In this document: piece after piece, positions 20,801-29,131 of the stretch | How the letters are laid out: the number at the start of each line of letters is the position of its first letter | Numbering within the stretch: position 1 is the stretch's first letter | Assembly: GCA_016713105.1 (NCBI GenBank) | Contig: JADJPS010000001.1 | Span: 1 to 64,000 of the forward strand | Direction of reading: 5' to 3' | Origin: Devosia sp. | Lineage (GTDB): Bacteria; Pseudomonadota; Alphaproteobacteria; Rhizobiales; Devosiaceae | DNA length: 64,000 nt | Made by a program: the position numbers and the translations under genes | The notes under the pieces: model-generated | Told to the model about the DNA's origin: nothing | The model's database searches: none | What the model saw: the letters and a program-made list of their open reading frames with translations, nothing else

Positions 20801-21202
20801 CGGAACGTGCGGTTCGAACACCAGTGCAGCTGTCGGATAGGGGGGCTCATCGGTCGCAAAGGCACGCATTGCATCGCGCAAGGCAAGGGCCGCATCGCGG
20901 GCCTGGAGGTAGGCGTTGCGAGTGCCCTTCCATTCGCCGCCGGCGATTTGTACCTGCCACGGCCCGTTAGGACCTCCACGCAGACGACGTCGATACCCCT
21001 TGGCTTCAATGACCAGAGCTCGCGTTTCCGTCAGCACGATGCAATCCAGCTGTCGACCACCGAGATTTACGTTCGCGAAGATCACGCATGAAATGTGGGC
21101 AGTCTCCAAGTGAGCCACAACACACGCCAGAACAGCCTGGACGGAGCCGTTCGCGACTGTATCGCCGATGAAGATCTTCGTATGGTTCAGGGCAGTTTTC
21201 AT
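17837..21202 (-). CDS. NERD-STAND NTPase with helical-repeat C-terminus (candidate antiphage sensor)
   Basis: An intact 1,121-aa multidomain protein. Residues about 10-130 look like a NERD nuclease-related domain: LGGRQLDCIVLTETRALVIE followed by AK gives D53, E66 and K68 of a D...E-x-K site. Residues about 230-480 are a STAND/NACHT-type P-loop NTPase: Walker A GPSGCGKSA (249-257), Walker B LLLAIDGFNEC (315-325), sensor region VITSQTS (349-355). From about 480 to the end it is helical, Leu/Ala-rich and repeat-like, as in the ligand-sensing arms of Avs proteins. This predicts a nuclease-armed signal-transducing NTPase that triggers on a phage ligand. It is the first gene of the minus-strand defence run, and the ATG follows TCAG without a strong Shine-Dalgarno. 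The exact class is not one I can name. Confidence 0.75.
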   Translation of the reverse strand: MKTALNHTKIFIGDTVANGSVQAVLACVVAHLETAHISCVIFANVNLGGRQLDCIVLTETRALVIEAKGYRRRLRGGPNGPWQVQIAGGEWKGTRNAYLQARDAALALRDAMRAFATDEPPYPTAALVFEPHVPEGSELSGDFKVAILNLDELPTELEKAGPGGWPLARWLAFAQHHRLIAVTDVAAACDPALAKAEELLTSYRKGFVRTYGPLTVDILSSSWKADTGSMDSEEVTRRITLGADACLLGPSGCGKSATAYCAAIAFAQRDGIPIAIAAKNFSGSMKVMLDDEVQQIVDAQARDVIASAQSLNRPLLLAIDGFNECSENQRVDLLRRAAAFGRRYEALIVITSQTSLSRADLLRLDVYTVAPPSSNLKTAIATQAAAGQPLSASAAELLTVVDSCLEARLVGQLGASKAGHASRFDLFDMFVRSRLGELSALGISRLAAIAGWMTERITFSMSIRDLDRTATGGSPPTITASLVTNRLLSIRGDRVSFSHDLFLDAYSAEAVIRVAANDATAVVLALADPIHERRREFILGAINDPVLLERVLAELADAELIDACLAGRCGRRAREWAEVVAERVFEILAEEIASARLTLSGAGMWSVGFEHSTIAWTKQQRAFVHALPARVAAGSYLDKIIELAGHMDRRLVTERSRLRDEASEKKIALRSEAFGAAYVSQHGEAPGLTHISSRLHAGLVPWHREEALGSMLLERLRRTDLSLGQVYFLLALFRRNGVFDSAAATVIGELLDRYWTGAPYHFKLDLMDSAGWCGRADDAERQTLIDRIEALPNEPHIFLSTTVVEALQHLGALEDSADEYKDVVLREVADCLAAPQDPDACARAYSVYSACMDHPYSNAYCAIFNDLAPSERATMLSMAARGVSDSAAFVAPLIVEIAALPNRQVTLVLDRFLTPPGPDSFNLSEAIEVFALAHLAFGQNQLPLHVTEPAEATANTATLGACGRILYWMNRTDLSLAERTTNSASAQAFLEADRAGLTVNCLRLVERIRIEGWTQSAGLPPPVQSIASLVPMAAIALAKRALNNPDLLNGYFKFYNDHDRLNDLIYAVGIVGRLGTTADIAFLRDYVGDVSLGRPAIEAIREIEERSVDGSYERSASPSWG

Positions 21203-21561
21203 CTGAGGCGACGCCTATCGGGAGAACTCGGCGTTGATTGCGGAAGGATGGAACACTAAGCGACTATAGACAACGCTGGATTGTGCTTGCCGCTCGACGG
21301 CTGGATTTTCCACCAGACATCACCAGCCTTTCGCTGTCAGGTTACGTTTACACCGGTCAACGGAGTACCCGCCAATAGCAGCCCGCCTACGAGGGTAAAC
21401 TCGTGCAGGTGCTAAGCGATTGGTGCCAGCCGTTCTCCGGCCTTCATTTCAACCGTCGTCGAGATGCTCCAATGTCGGCGGTAAATTCGATGTCCGCTGG
21501 GGGCCAAAGACTGCCCCCTTGCGAACCTGTCCACACCTGTCTCCGCCGCGCAATATGTCGT
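21203..21561. other. Divergent intergenic region
   Basis: This 359-base gap separates the minus-strand NTPase gene from the plus-strand HTH gene and probably carries both promoters. I see no RNA gene or long repeat in it. Confidence 0.35.
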
Positions 21562-22227
21562 ATGGTAGCCTTCAAGTATATGAACGAAATCAACAAGTTG
21601 GATGCCACAGAACTGTGGCTCACGGTTCCGCAGGCAACGTTGCTATGCGCACAGTCCGGTCTCCCCCGCACGATCAAGACCATTCGCCGCTGGGCTCAGA
21701 GGTCTTCAGAGAACCCAGATCAACCGGAAATCATCGCCCAAAAGCAGGACACGGAGAACGGCTTCCGCTGGCTGATCGAACGCAACTCCCTTGACGTGAA
21801 AATTGCCCAGGAGTTGGAGTTCGATCGGCGTGCGACCGAGGGTCAGGTGCGGAGTCCTGAGCACACGTCGCTCACAGGTCCGGACATCGGCGCAGCGGTT
21901 CCGCCTGAAGGAACAACACCGGACATATCCACGCCCCTGGACGACATGTCCGGACAGGAGCGGGCCGACTTCTCGCAACGAGAGAGATTCGAGGCCGACG
22001 CTAGCATCGTCGAATTCCTAAAGAAGCAGATCGAGGTCAAGGATCGGCAGATCGAAAGCCTGATGGATCGCGACCGCGAGACGAACGTCTTGCTCCAAGG
22101 ATTGCAGTCCTCGCTGTCCGGCGTTGTGAACGCGTTACCTCCAAGGATTGAAGTTCGTTCCGAACGGGGAGCGCGCAATTCGGAGTGGACAACGGAGTGG
22201 ACGAACAGCCCGATGGTGTATGATTGA
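21562..22227 (+). CDS. HTH protein with C-terminal coiled coil, plasmid/phage-like
   Basis: About 221 aa from ATG 21562 (215 from ATG 21580). No start has a good Shine-Dalgarno, so the start is uncertain. The N-terminal 90 residues look like a MerR/excisionase-type helix-turn-helix: LWLTVPQATLLCAQSGLPRT, then IRRWAQRS and a wing (NGFRWLIERNSLD). The middle is polar and probably disordered. Residues near 160-200 (FLKKQIEVKDRQIESLMDRD) form a clear coiled coil. This plan (N-terminal HTH, spacer, coiled coil) is common in plasmid-borne DNA-binding proteins. It stops three bases before the next gene, so the two are probably co-transcribed. Confidence 0.55.
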   Translation: MVAFKYMNEINKLDATELWLTVPQATLLCAQSGLPRTIKTIRRWAQRSSENPDQPEIIAQKQDTENGFRWLIERNSLDVKIAQELEFDRRATEGQVRSPEHTSLTGPDIGAAVPPEGTTPDISTPLDDMSGQERADFSQRERFEADASIVEFLKKQIEVKDRQIESLMDRDRETNVLLQGLQSSLSGVVNALPPRIEVRSERGARNSEWTTEWTNSPMVYD

Positions 22228-22230
22228 GCC

Positions 22231-22578
22231 ATGGGAGAATTCAAAGAAGTTGGAGGCATGTTCGACAAGGGCAAATTCAAAAAGCGTCCGCGCTACAGCG
22301 TCGTGCTTCACGATGTCCGCGAAAAGCTCGGCCTCTCGCTTAACACCTACGTCGTCATCGATAGCATCCACAAGCTCTCGACAAGCGACCACAAATTTCC
22401 ATTCTGCATCATGTCCAAGGAAGACCTCGCGGACTTTCTGATGATCAGCAGGCGAACCGTCTTCCGTGCGCTGGACGAAGCGGTTGAGCTTGACCTCATC
22501 GAGCGATCTGAACGCGGTTTGCGTGCAACAGAGAAGTGGATTCGCTCCGTCGAAATTTATTCGATCGGTACGCGCTGA
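22231..22578 (+). CDS. Small winged-helix protein, possible replication initiator
   Basis: A 115-aa protein with the HTH_36-type pattern of phage and plasmid replication initiators: LSLNTYVVIDSIHKLS, then a CIMSKEDLADFLMISRRTVF recognition helix and a wing (LIERSERGLRATEKW). GGAGG stands too close to the internal ATG 22258, so ATG 22231 is retained. The gene lies directly before the 15-bp repeat array and AT-rich stretch, so an origin-binding role is a reasonable inference. A simple autoregulator of the array is the alternative. Confidence 0.55.
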   Translation: MGEFKEVGGMFDKGKFKKRPRYSVVLHDVREKLGLSLNTYVVIDSIHKLSTSDHKFPFCIMSKEDLADFLMISRRTVFRALDEAVELDLIERSERGLRATEKWIRSVEIYSIGTR

Positions 22579-22586
22579 TACTCCGG

Positions 22587-22790
22587 GTGCCAAAAAGACA
22601 CCCACAGTGCCATGACCCACCCGCCACCCGTCGTTTGCCAGTTTGCCAGTTTGACACTTTGCCGGTGCCAACCTGGCACCGCGTTCGTGCCACTCCGACA
22701 CCGGCGCAGTGCCATCTCGGCACTACTCTATATTAGTAGGATAAGTATATGAAATTGATAGATATTAATAGAGAACAGCGAAGGAGAAAA
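22587..22790. repeat. Iteron-like array plus AT-rich segment, candidate origin
   Basis: Copies of a 15-bp motif GTGCC-N5-GRCAC start at 22587, 22643 (first base T), 22665, 22687 and 22709, with a degenerate one at 22607. The last four are exactly 22 bp apart, two helical turns, all in one orientation. Bases 22724-22790 then become strikingly AT-rich against the GC-rich surroundings. Direct repeats at two-turn spacing beside an AT-rich unwinding region and an initiator-like gene are the hallmark of iteron origins. Operators for a regulator are the alternative, since the motif is also nearly palindromic. Confidence 0.65.
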
Positions 22791-22958
22791 CGACCGACGA
22801 CCATGGGTGTGTTGTCGGCGCAGGACGGCCTCTACTCGATTCTTGAGGAAGGGGCAGGGCTCGCCTCAGAATTGGAGAACCTGACCACTGCGTTTTGCGA
22901 GGCGTTCCTCGCCCTGGTGGACACTCGTTGCGAGACGCCCGACACAATCGAGTGGTGA
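22749..22958 (+). CDS. Small hypothetical protein after the repeat array
   Basis: A 69-aa open frame starting in the AT-rich segment. AGGAGA precedes no usable internal ATG, and the start lies 10 bases after the TAGGA at 22736-22740. The first third is very basic (NREQRRRKRP) and the rest is a possible helix (LEEGAGLASELENLTTAFCE). No family recognised; it may be spurious. Confidence 0.3.
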   Translation: MKLIDINREQRRRKRPTTMGVLSAQDGLYSILEEGAGLASELENLTTAFCEAFLALVDTRCETPDTIEW

Positions 22959-23069
22959 CCCTCCGCCGCCGTTCGCCCTAAGAAGATGGCCGCAGCAGTC
23001 GCCCTCCCAGTGCGTACCTCGCCAAGTGGCGCTTCTGGCCCGAAGCGGACGTTGCCTGTCGCCCCTCAC

Positions 23070-24175
23070 CTAGCCCATGACTTCTGAAACCGACACCTTG
23101 CGATCCTCTGCCAGCGACAGGCTGAGCGCATCGGCCGTCGCGATGGCGGCCATGGCGGCTGAGCCGTCGGTGAGCGATGCGAATTCTGGTAGCGGCGTGC
23201 CGCCCATCATCAGGCCGTGGAAATAGGTCAGCTCGTGCTCGACGATGCCGCGCAGCCATAGCGGGGGCTCAATCGATGGATTGCCGTACATGATAGCGCC
23301 GTCCATCGTGCTGTTGCGGTAGATCGCGGTACGGTCAGCGTCCTCCTCGGCGCTGCGATGCAGCAGGAATGTCTCGTGGCGACTCGGGGCGCGCAGTTCG
23401 ACACCAGTCTCCTGCATGTCTACGCGAATGGCGCCCTCGCTGCCCTCGATCAGCACGTAATGCTCGGGCCAGCGGAAGGCGGAGCCGTACTGGAGCGTCG
23501 CAAAGCGTTTATTTGCGAATTCTAGCGTGATCAGCAGCAGATCGTCTTCGTCGCCGAAGGCCGGACCCTGGTGCGCGACATTGCCGCCCGACATGGTGAC
23601 GCGCTCGGCGGGGCCCATGATGAACTGCACGAGGTCGAGCTCGTGGATGTGGTGGTAGAGATGCCCGCCCGAGAGCTCGCGCCTCTTTTCCAGGTCACTG
23701 ATCTCTGTGGCGCTTCCCAGCCATTGCGGGCGGCGCTGCAGAACAGGATGTCACCCAGCGCGCCCTCGGCGATGAGCGCCTTTGAGCGGCGGACGCCGTC
23801 CATGAAGTTCATGACGTGGCCTGCCATGAACAGCACGCCCGCTTCGCGCGCGGCCTCGACCATGCGCTTGCAGTCGGCATAGGACAGCGCGATCGGCTTT
23901 TCGCAAAAGATGTGCTTGCCATTCTTGGCCGCAGCCAGCACCGGCTCAATATGGGCCCAGTTGGGAGAGGCTACAATGACCGCATCGACATCGGCGCTAG
24001 CACAAAGCTCAGCGATGCTATCAGCGTGACGACCGCCGACCTCATCGACAAGCGCGCGTGCATTTTCTGGGTCATAGACAGCTGTGATCCGGGCGCCAGG
24101 AAGCTTCGCCAACGCACGGCCGAGGGCCCGCCCGAAATATCCTGCGCCTACTATGCCATAGCGAATATGTGACAT
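23070..24175 (-). pseudogene. Gfo/Idh/MocA-family oxidoreductase, one frameshift
   Basis: NAD(P)-dependent sugar or inositol dehydrogenase family. The N-terminal Rossmann fold begins IVGAGYFGRALGRALAKLPG (GxGxxG), and the EKP motif (FCEKPIALSY) supplies the conserved catalytic Lys. One base is missing at about 23709-23710. Repair joins NGWEAP to TEISDLEKRRELSGGHLYHH and continues to the stop at 23070, for about 368 aa, normal for the family. It is the last gene of the minus-strand ABC operon and probably oxidises the imported sugar or a derivative. The frameshift is in a short G run and may be a sequencing error. Confidence 0.85.
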
Positions 24176-24194
24176 GCTTGGTCCTTTGCGATGG

Positions 24195-25030
24195 TCACTT
24201 CACCGAGCCGTCGGCTAGGCCGGCCGCGATGTACTTCTGGATGAACATGAAGAAGATGATCGAAGGCATGACCACCACCACCGACGCTGCCATCATCGCG
24301 CCCCAGTCGAGCACTCCGAGCCGCTCAGCGAATAGAGCGCGACGGCGATCGGCATCCGATCCGAGGAGTTGATGAACAGCAGTGCGAAGAGGAACTCGTT
24401 GAAGGCGTTGCTGAACGTGCAGACAGCCGTCGCGACGATACCTGGCAGAATGACCGGTGAAGCGATGGACAAGAAAGTGCGCACGCGTCCAGCGCGGTCG
24501 ACATAGGCCGCCTCCTCGATCTCGATCGGCACTGTCTGGTAAAAGGCGGTCAGCATCCAGACGGCGTAAGGGATCGAGAAGGACAGGTAGGCGAGCACCA
24601 AGCCGAAGTAGGTGTTCGAGAGCCCAAGCGTAATCATGATGATCGTGTAGGGCACCGCCAGCAAGATCGGCGGGAACATGTAGGTGCTGATCAAGACCTG
24701 CGTTAGTCGCTGGCCGACCTTGGGATAAAATCGAACAATGCCGTAGGCAGCCGGCGCGCTGATGGCGATCGTCAGCACTGTGGTCGATAACGAGATGAAC
24801 AGACTGTTCCCTAGGTTCCTGATCGCGCCCAGCTCGAACAGCACGCGCCTGTAGTGTTCGAGCGTGAAATCGCGCGGCCAGAATGACAGCGAGTTGCTGG
24901 CCAGCTCGGTGGAGCTCTTGACCGACGAGATGATGATCCAGGCGAGGGGAAACGTCGCCAAGACGGCCAGCATACCCAGGAAGGCGTACGGGATGGAGTA
25001 GCTGGTCAGCTTTCTGAGGACAGGAATCAT
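24195..25030 (-). pseudogene. Carbohydrate ABC permease (MalG-like), one frameshift near the end
   Basis: Second inner-membrane subunit of the importer (BPD_transp_1, CUT1 type). There are about six hydrophobic segments and the EAA loop EIEEAAYVDRAGRVRTFLSI that docks the ATPase. At about 24322 one base is lost. The corrected reading continues RLGVLDWGAMMAASVVVVMP, then FIQKYIAAGLADGSVK, to a stop at 24195, the typical MalG-family C-terminus. The start overlaps the upstream permease stop by 4 bases (ATGA). Probably functional if the shift is an error. Confidence 0.88.
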
Positions 25031-25914
25031 TTCGTGGGGTTCCTCTCCCAGCGGCTCACCAGTCGGAAGGCAAAGGCGGCGAGGATCAGAAGGAAGAGAA
25101 GCAGCAGGACCGTAATGGCCGATGCCATGCCAAGCTGCCTCAGCCCCCAGCCCGTTCGATAGGCGTAGATGGGGAGTGTCGTGGTCATGCCGGCCGGTCC
25201 GCCGCCGGTGATCAGAAACAGCAGCTCGAAATTGTTGAACACCCAGATGGTGCGCAGGATCAGCAGCAGTCCGATTACGCGTCGTACATGCGGCATGGTG
25301 ATAAACCAGAAGCGCTGGAAGCCGCTGGCGCCATCGATCTTGGCGGCCTCGTACTGGTCACTGGGTACGGTCTTCAGGGCCGCGAGGATGTTGATCATGA
25401 ATAGCGGCGCGCCGAACCAGATGTTGATCGCCAGCGCCACCCCGAACACCAACTGCGGATCAGCGAGGAAGCTGATGTTCCCGTCCGTGATCTGGATGGC
25501 ATTGAGCAGCTTGGGCAGGAATCCGTAGACGTCGTTGAGGATCCAGCGCCACGAGAACGCGATCACGATCGCCGGGAAGGCCCAAGGAATGATCAGGAGG
25601 GTACGAAACACGCCCGAAAAGCGGGGAATCTTCTCGAGCGCCAGTGCGGCCAGCATTCCGACGACGAGCTGACCAAGGACAGAGCCTGCCGTCCACTTCA
25701 TGGAGTTGGCAAATGCGTTCCAGAAGTCACGGCTCTGCAGGATGGAGGCGAAGTTCTGAAAGCCGACGAAGCCATAGACGGCTTTGAGAAGGTTGCGGTT
25801 GGTGAAGCTGAAGAAAATGCTCGAGAGCACCGGGTAGAGCAGCAGCGCGCCAACGACCAGCATCGCCGGGAGCACGAACCAGAACCCAGCAATGTTTGAG
25901 GAACGGTCTTTCAC
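25027..25914 (-). CDS. Carbohydrate ABC permease (MalF/UgpA-like)
   Basis: A 295-aa CUT1-type permease with six predicted membrane helices, the first at about residues 10-30 (FWFVLPAMLVVGALLLYPVL). An EAA-like loop (QYEAAKIDGASGFQRFWFIT) lies near residue 195. It pairs with the MalG-like permease encoded after it (4-base overlap) to form the channel fed by the binding protein upstream. No ATPase gene is in this cluster, so it must borrow one. Confidence 0.92.
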   Translation of the reverse strand: MKDRSSNIAGFWFVLPAMLVVGALLLYPVLSSIFFSFTNRNLLKAVYGFVGFQNFASILQSRDFWNAFANSMKWTAGSVLGQLVVGMLAALALEKIPRFSGVFRTLLIIPWAFPAIVIAFSWRWILNDVYGFLPKLLNAIQITDGNISFLADPQLVFGVALAINIWFGAPLFMINILAALKTVPSDQYEAAKIDGASGFQRFWFITMPHVRRVIGLLLILRTIWVFNNFELLFLITGGGPAGMTTTLPIYAYRTGWGLRQLGMASAITVLLLLFLLILAAFAFRLVSRWERNPTK

Positions 25915-25977
25915 GACTTTCGCCTGAAAGGGCCGACGACCAGAAGGCCGCCGGCCGTCCTATGGGAGGACCTGCTG

Positions 25978-27325
25978 CTAGTCGGCGAACGTCACGCCGG
26001 CGCCGACGAATATGTCGTTGAGCTTATCTTCAGCGGCCTGCGCGGCGGCCACCACCGGTGTGCCGTTGAGAATGATGTCCTGGAACATCTGTTCGATGAC
26101 GGCCTGGCTGGTGATGAGGCCGGCCTGAACCTTCGGGCCGGTTTCCATGCCGATGGCAGAGCCCAGCGGGATCACCTGATCGATCACGGCTACGCTGCTC
26201 GCGAACTGCTTGAGGGGTGTCGTTGGCGAGGTAAGCTGGCTGGTCGGAGATGCCGCTCAGGGCCGGCAGCATGCCGCCCGGCACCGAGTGAAGGAAGTTG
26301 ATGTATTCAGCATCTTCGTAGAGGCTCTGCAGGAAGGCCTTGGCGGCTGGCTGGTTCTTGCCGACGGCCCAGGCCACGAGCGCGATGTTGGAGGTTTCGC
26401 CGCCATAGACGGGGTCGTCGGCGTTGAGGCGAGGCAGCGGAGCGGCAGCGATGTCGTCCAGGATGTCGGGGGTGTTGGATTTCACGCCGCCGATGTGGAA
26501 GCCCGAGTTAAAATCGAAAGCGGTCTTGCCTTGGTAGAACAAGGTCGCCTGATCGAGCACGTTGTAGTTGATCGAACCCTCGGGCGAGACGGTCTTGTAG
26601 AGATCGACCCAGTAGTTGATGCCGTCGATAGCAGCCGGCGAAGTCAGATCCGCGCGACCACTGGCATCGATGAGGGTGCCGCCAGCGGAGCGCACGTAGA
26701 AGTTGAGGTAGCGCGTGCCCATCCTGTCATTGGTGCCCAGCGGCACCGAGACGCCATAGGTGTCGGGCGCGTTGTTGAGCGCGATAGCAGCGTCCTTCAG
26801 CTCGGCCCAGGTGGTCGGCACCGCGATGCCCTTGGCGTCGAGCAGATCCTTGCGGTACCACATCACCTGCGCGTGCGAGTAAACCGGGATCGAGTAGCTG
26901 GCGCCATCCTTTTGGCCCTCGCCAAGCGATGCCTGGTAGAAGCGGTCGCGACCGATAGTATCGATCACGTCGTCGACTGGCGCGAGCGCACCGATATCGA
27001 TCATCTCGACGACCTGGTTGGGCAGGGCCGTGCTGATATCGGGCACCTGGCCAGCAGCGATGCCGGTTGTCCACTTGGTGTTGAACTCGGCCCAGCTGAA
27101 GGTCTCGATGGCGATCTTCACATTGGGATGCTCAGCCGTGAACTTGTCGGCCATGCGCTGCATGTACTCGGCGCGCGGCCCCTGCGTGAAGCTCGACCAG
27201 AAAACCAGGTTGCCGGACAGGTCATCCTGTGCGGAGGCACCGCCGGTAAGAGCGCCAAGGGCCAACGCACTGCTGAGCGCGAGGGCCTTTAGGGTACGAT
27301 TCGGATAGTGGAGGTTACGTTGCAC
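25978..27325 (-). pseudogene. Extracellular sugar-binding protein (CUT1 type), one frameshift
   Basis: Substrate-binding lipid-free protein of the SBP_bac_1 family. GTG 27325 is chosen because AAGGGAGAA precedes it. A signal peptide follows (basic start, ALALSSALALGALTGGASAQ with cleavage after ASA). The mature part shows the usual LVFWSSFTQGPRAEYMQRMA region, YSIPVYSHAQVMWYRKDLLD and NPAAKAF-like motif. An extra C at 26214-26217 breaks the frame. Corrected, it reads LKQFASSVAVIDQVIPLGSA and on to a stop at 25978, about 448 aa, normal for the family. It overlaps the end of the lyase-family gene by 11 bases. Confidence 0.87.
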
Positions 27326-28280
27326 TTTGATTCTCCCTTGGTGTGCAAATGCAGGCGTCAAGACCGGCCGAGTAGGCCGGTCTCGCTAGAATGCTGGCGA
27401 TCTTTGCCGCCTCTTCGTCGTTGAGCGCGCGTTGCGGGCGCGCCATGACATTGGTGTCGATGATGCCGAGGTGGCGCATGGCGGTCTTGAAGGCACCGAC
27501 GCCGGCTGACCCACCGCTGGTGCGCGCGGCCGATACCCAGACCATCTCGAACAGGCGACAGAGGCGCTCCTGCTCACTGCGCGCCGCAGTGAGGTCTCCG
27601 GCCTGACAATGCTCCCATAGCCGCACGTAGCCAGCTGGATCGACATTGGCGAGGCCCGGCACGACGCCGTGAGCGCCCATAGCGAGCACACTGTCGACGA
27701 CGATCTCGGAACCGGTCATGGCGAAGAAGTCCGGCAGGTGGGCGGTGTCGGCAAGCACGTAGCGCAGGTTGCCGTCATCGGCGCTCGAATCTTTCAGGCC
27801 GGTGATGGTGCCCTCGCAAGCAAGCGTGACGGTGGTCTTGCGATCGAGCTTGAGGCCTACGCAGACCGGGATGTCGTAGGCTATGAGCGGAGTGTCGATG
27901 GCCTCGCGCACATACCGGAAGTGGTCGATGGTCTCGGCAAGATTGGTGCGGGTATAGAACGGCGCTGTAACGACGACGGCGGCGGCACCGGCTGTCTGCG
28001 CATCCCTGGCGTGGCCGATGACCCGGTCGGTGGTCGGATCGATCGCCCCGACGATCACGGGCACGCGTCCAGCTGCGATCTTGACTGCGAACTCTACGAT
28101 CTTGCGGCGGGTCGCTTCGTCGTGGAACACCACTTCGCTGGTCGAGCCGAGCACGAAAAGCCCATGCACGCCATTTTCGATCAAATGCTCGAGTACGCGC
28201 TGGTAAGAGGGGTAGTCCACCTCGAACGATGACGTCAGCGGGGTAACGACCGGGGGCACGACGCCAGTAAACAGGGGCAC
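27315..28280 (-). CDS. DapA/NanA-family aldolase (N-acetylneuraminate-lyase-like)
   Basis: A 321-aa class I aldolase of the dihydrodipicolinate synthase / N-acetylneuraminate lyase superfamily. These enzymes make or split 2-keto acids through a Schiff base. The Schiff-base Lys is K163 (ITGLKDSS), the catalytic Tyr Y135 (IAYDIP), and the carboxylate-binding loop is GSTSE (45-49, usually GTTGE). Because the cluster contains a NanE-NanK fusion and a sugar importer, sialic acid (or a related 2-keto-3-deoxy sugar acid) is the likely substrate. Sequence alone does not separate NanA from KDG or other aldolases. It follows the GntR gene by 16 bases in the same operon. Confidence 0.85.
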   Translation of the reverse strand: MPLFTGVVPPVVTPLTSSFEVDYPSYQRVLEHLIENGVHGLFVLGSTSEVVFHDEATRRKIVEFAVKIAAGRVPVIVGAIDPTTDRVIGHARDAQTAGAAAVVVTAPFYTRTNLAETIDHFRYVREAIDTPLIAYDIPVCVGLKLDRKTTVTLACEGTITGLKDSSADDGNLRYVLADTAHLPDFFAMTGSEIVVDSVLAMGAHGVVPGLANVDPAGYVRLWEHCQAGDLTAARSEQERLCRLFEMVWVSAARTSGGSAGVGAFKTAMRHLGIIDTNVMARPQRALNDEEAAKIASILARPAYSAGLDACICTPRENQSAT

Positions 28281-28296
28281 TTCAGTTCTTTCTGCT

Positions 28297-29055
28297 TCAG
28301 GTTTTTGGAGCGGCAGAGGCCGGGACAGGCTTCACGCCTGCGGTGACCTTCTCGCGATTGAGGGCGACCAGGTCCTGGATGCCGCGATAATGTGCATCAA
28401 GGCGCAGGCGGGCGCCGGCAACGTCGCGCGCTGCGATCGCGTCGACGATGCTCTGGTGTTCGCGCCAAGTGTCGAGCGGCGCGGGGTTGCCGAGGTCGGC
28501 GAGGCCAGAGGCCTTGTAAAACGCGAGCCAGAAGATCTCGAGCAGCGCCGTCAGCATGCGATTGTTCTGGCAACGGAACAGGAGCTGGTGGAACTCCTGG
28601 TCTTCAGCGGCGATGGGTTCGTGGCGAAGCGCCTTGGCGTGCATGGTGTCGGTGACACGACGGAGCTCGGCGATATCGTCGTTGCCGATGAGGGCGATGG
28701 TGCGTTCGATCAGCCCTACTTCGAGCACGCGGCGAATGTCGCGCAATTCATCGATGTCGCGCAACGAGTCCTGCAGTCCGTATGCGAGGTTGTCGAGCAG
28801 CGGCTGGAACGAGAATTCCTTGACGAACACGCCGATGCCCCGGCGCGTCTCCAAGACCCCAACGGATTCGAGCGCCTTAATCGCCTCGCGCATCGAATTG
28901 CGGCCGATGCCCAGCTGTAGCGCCAGCGCCGATTCAGGCGGCAGAGGATCGCCTGCCTTCAGATCGTTGTCGACGATGTAGACGCGCAGGCTTTCCTGCG
29001 CGGTGACATGCAGTAGCGGGGCGCGTTCGACGGGCTTGATTGGCTTGATTGTCAT
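28297..29055 (-). CDS. GntR-family (FadR subfamily, FCD domain) regulator
   Basis: A 252-aa repressor. The N-terminal winged HTH (about 20-85) has the GntR signature GDPLPPESALALQLGIGRNS followed by MREAIKALESVGVLETRRGIG. The all-helical FCD ligand-binding domain follows, with metal-type residues in DQEFHQLLFRCQNNR and HQSIVDAIAARD. GGAG precedes the ATG. It is first in the minus-strand operon and faces the divergent hydratase/NanE-NanK genes. It probably controls both from the shared 76-base intergenic region, with a catabolic intermediate as inducer, as NanR does. Confidence 0.9.
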   Translation of the reverse strand: MTIKPIKPVERAPLLHVTAQESLRVYIVDNDLKAGDPLPPESALALQLGIGRNSMREAIKALESVGVLETRRGIGVFVKEFSFQPLLDNLAYGLQDSLRDIDELRDIRRVLEVGLIERTIALIGNDDIAELRRVTDTMHAKALRHEPIAAEDQEFHQLLFRCQNNRMLTALLEIFWLAFYKASGLADLGNPAPLDTWREHQSIVDAIAARDVAGARLRLDAHYRGIQDLVALNREKVTAGVKPVPASAAPKT

Positions 29056-29094
29056 CCAGGGTCTCTCCAGGAACGCTTGTTCTCTACCAACCTA

Positions 29095-29106
29095 TAGGAT
29101 ATCCTA
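29095..29106. promoter_or_regulatory. Probable GntR operator
   Basis: A perfect 12-bp palindrome, TAGGATATCCTA, lies in the 76-base gap between the divergent GntR-family gene and the hydratase gene. Its position suits an operator for that regulator controlling both transcripts. Confidence 0.6.
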
Positions 29107-29131
29107 CAAGTCGGAAAATGAGGAGACGAAA

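Noticed and set aside
22585..22725. CRISPR array suggested by regular 22-bp spacing
   Set aside because: The unit is 15 bp with 7-bp gaps, too short for repeats and spacers; iterons or operators fit better.
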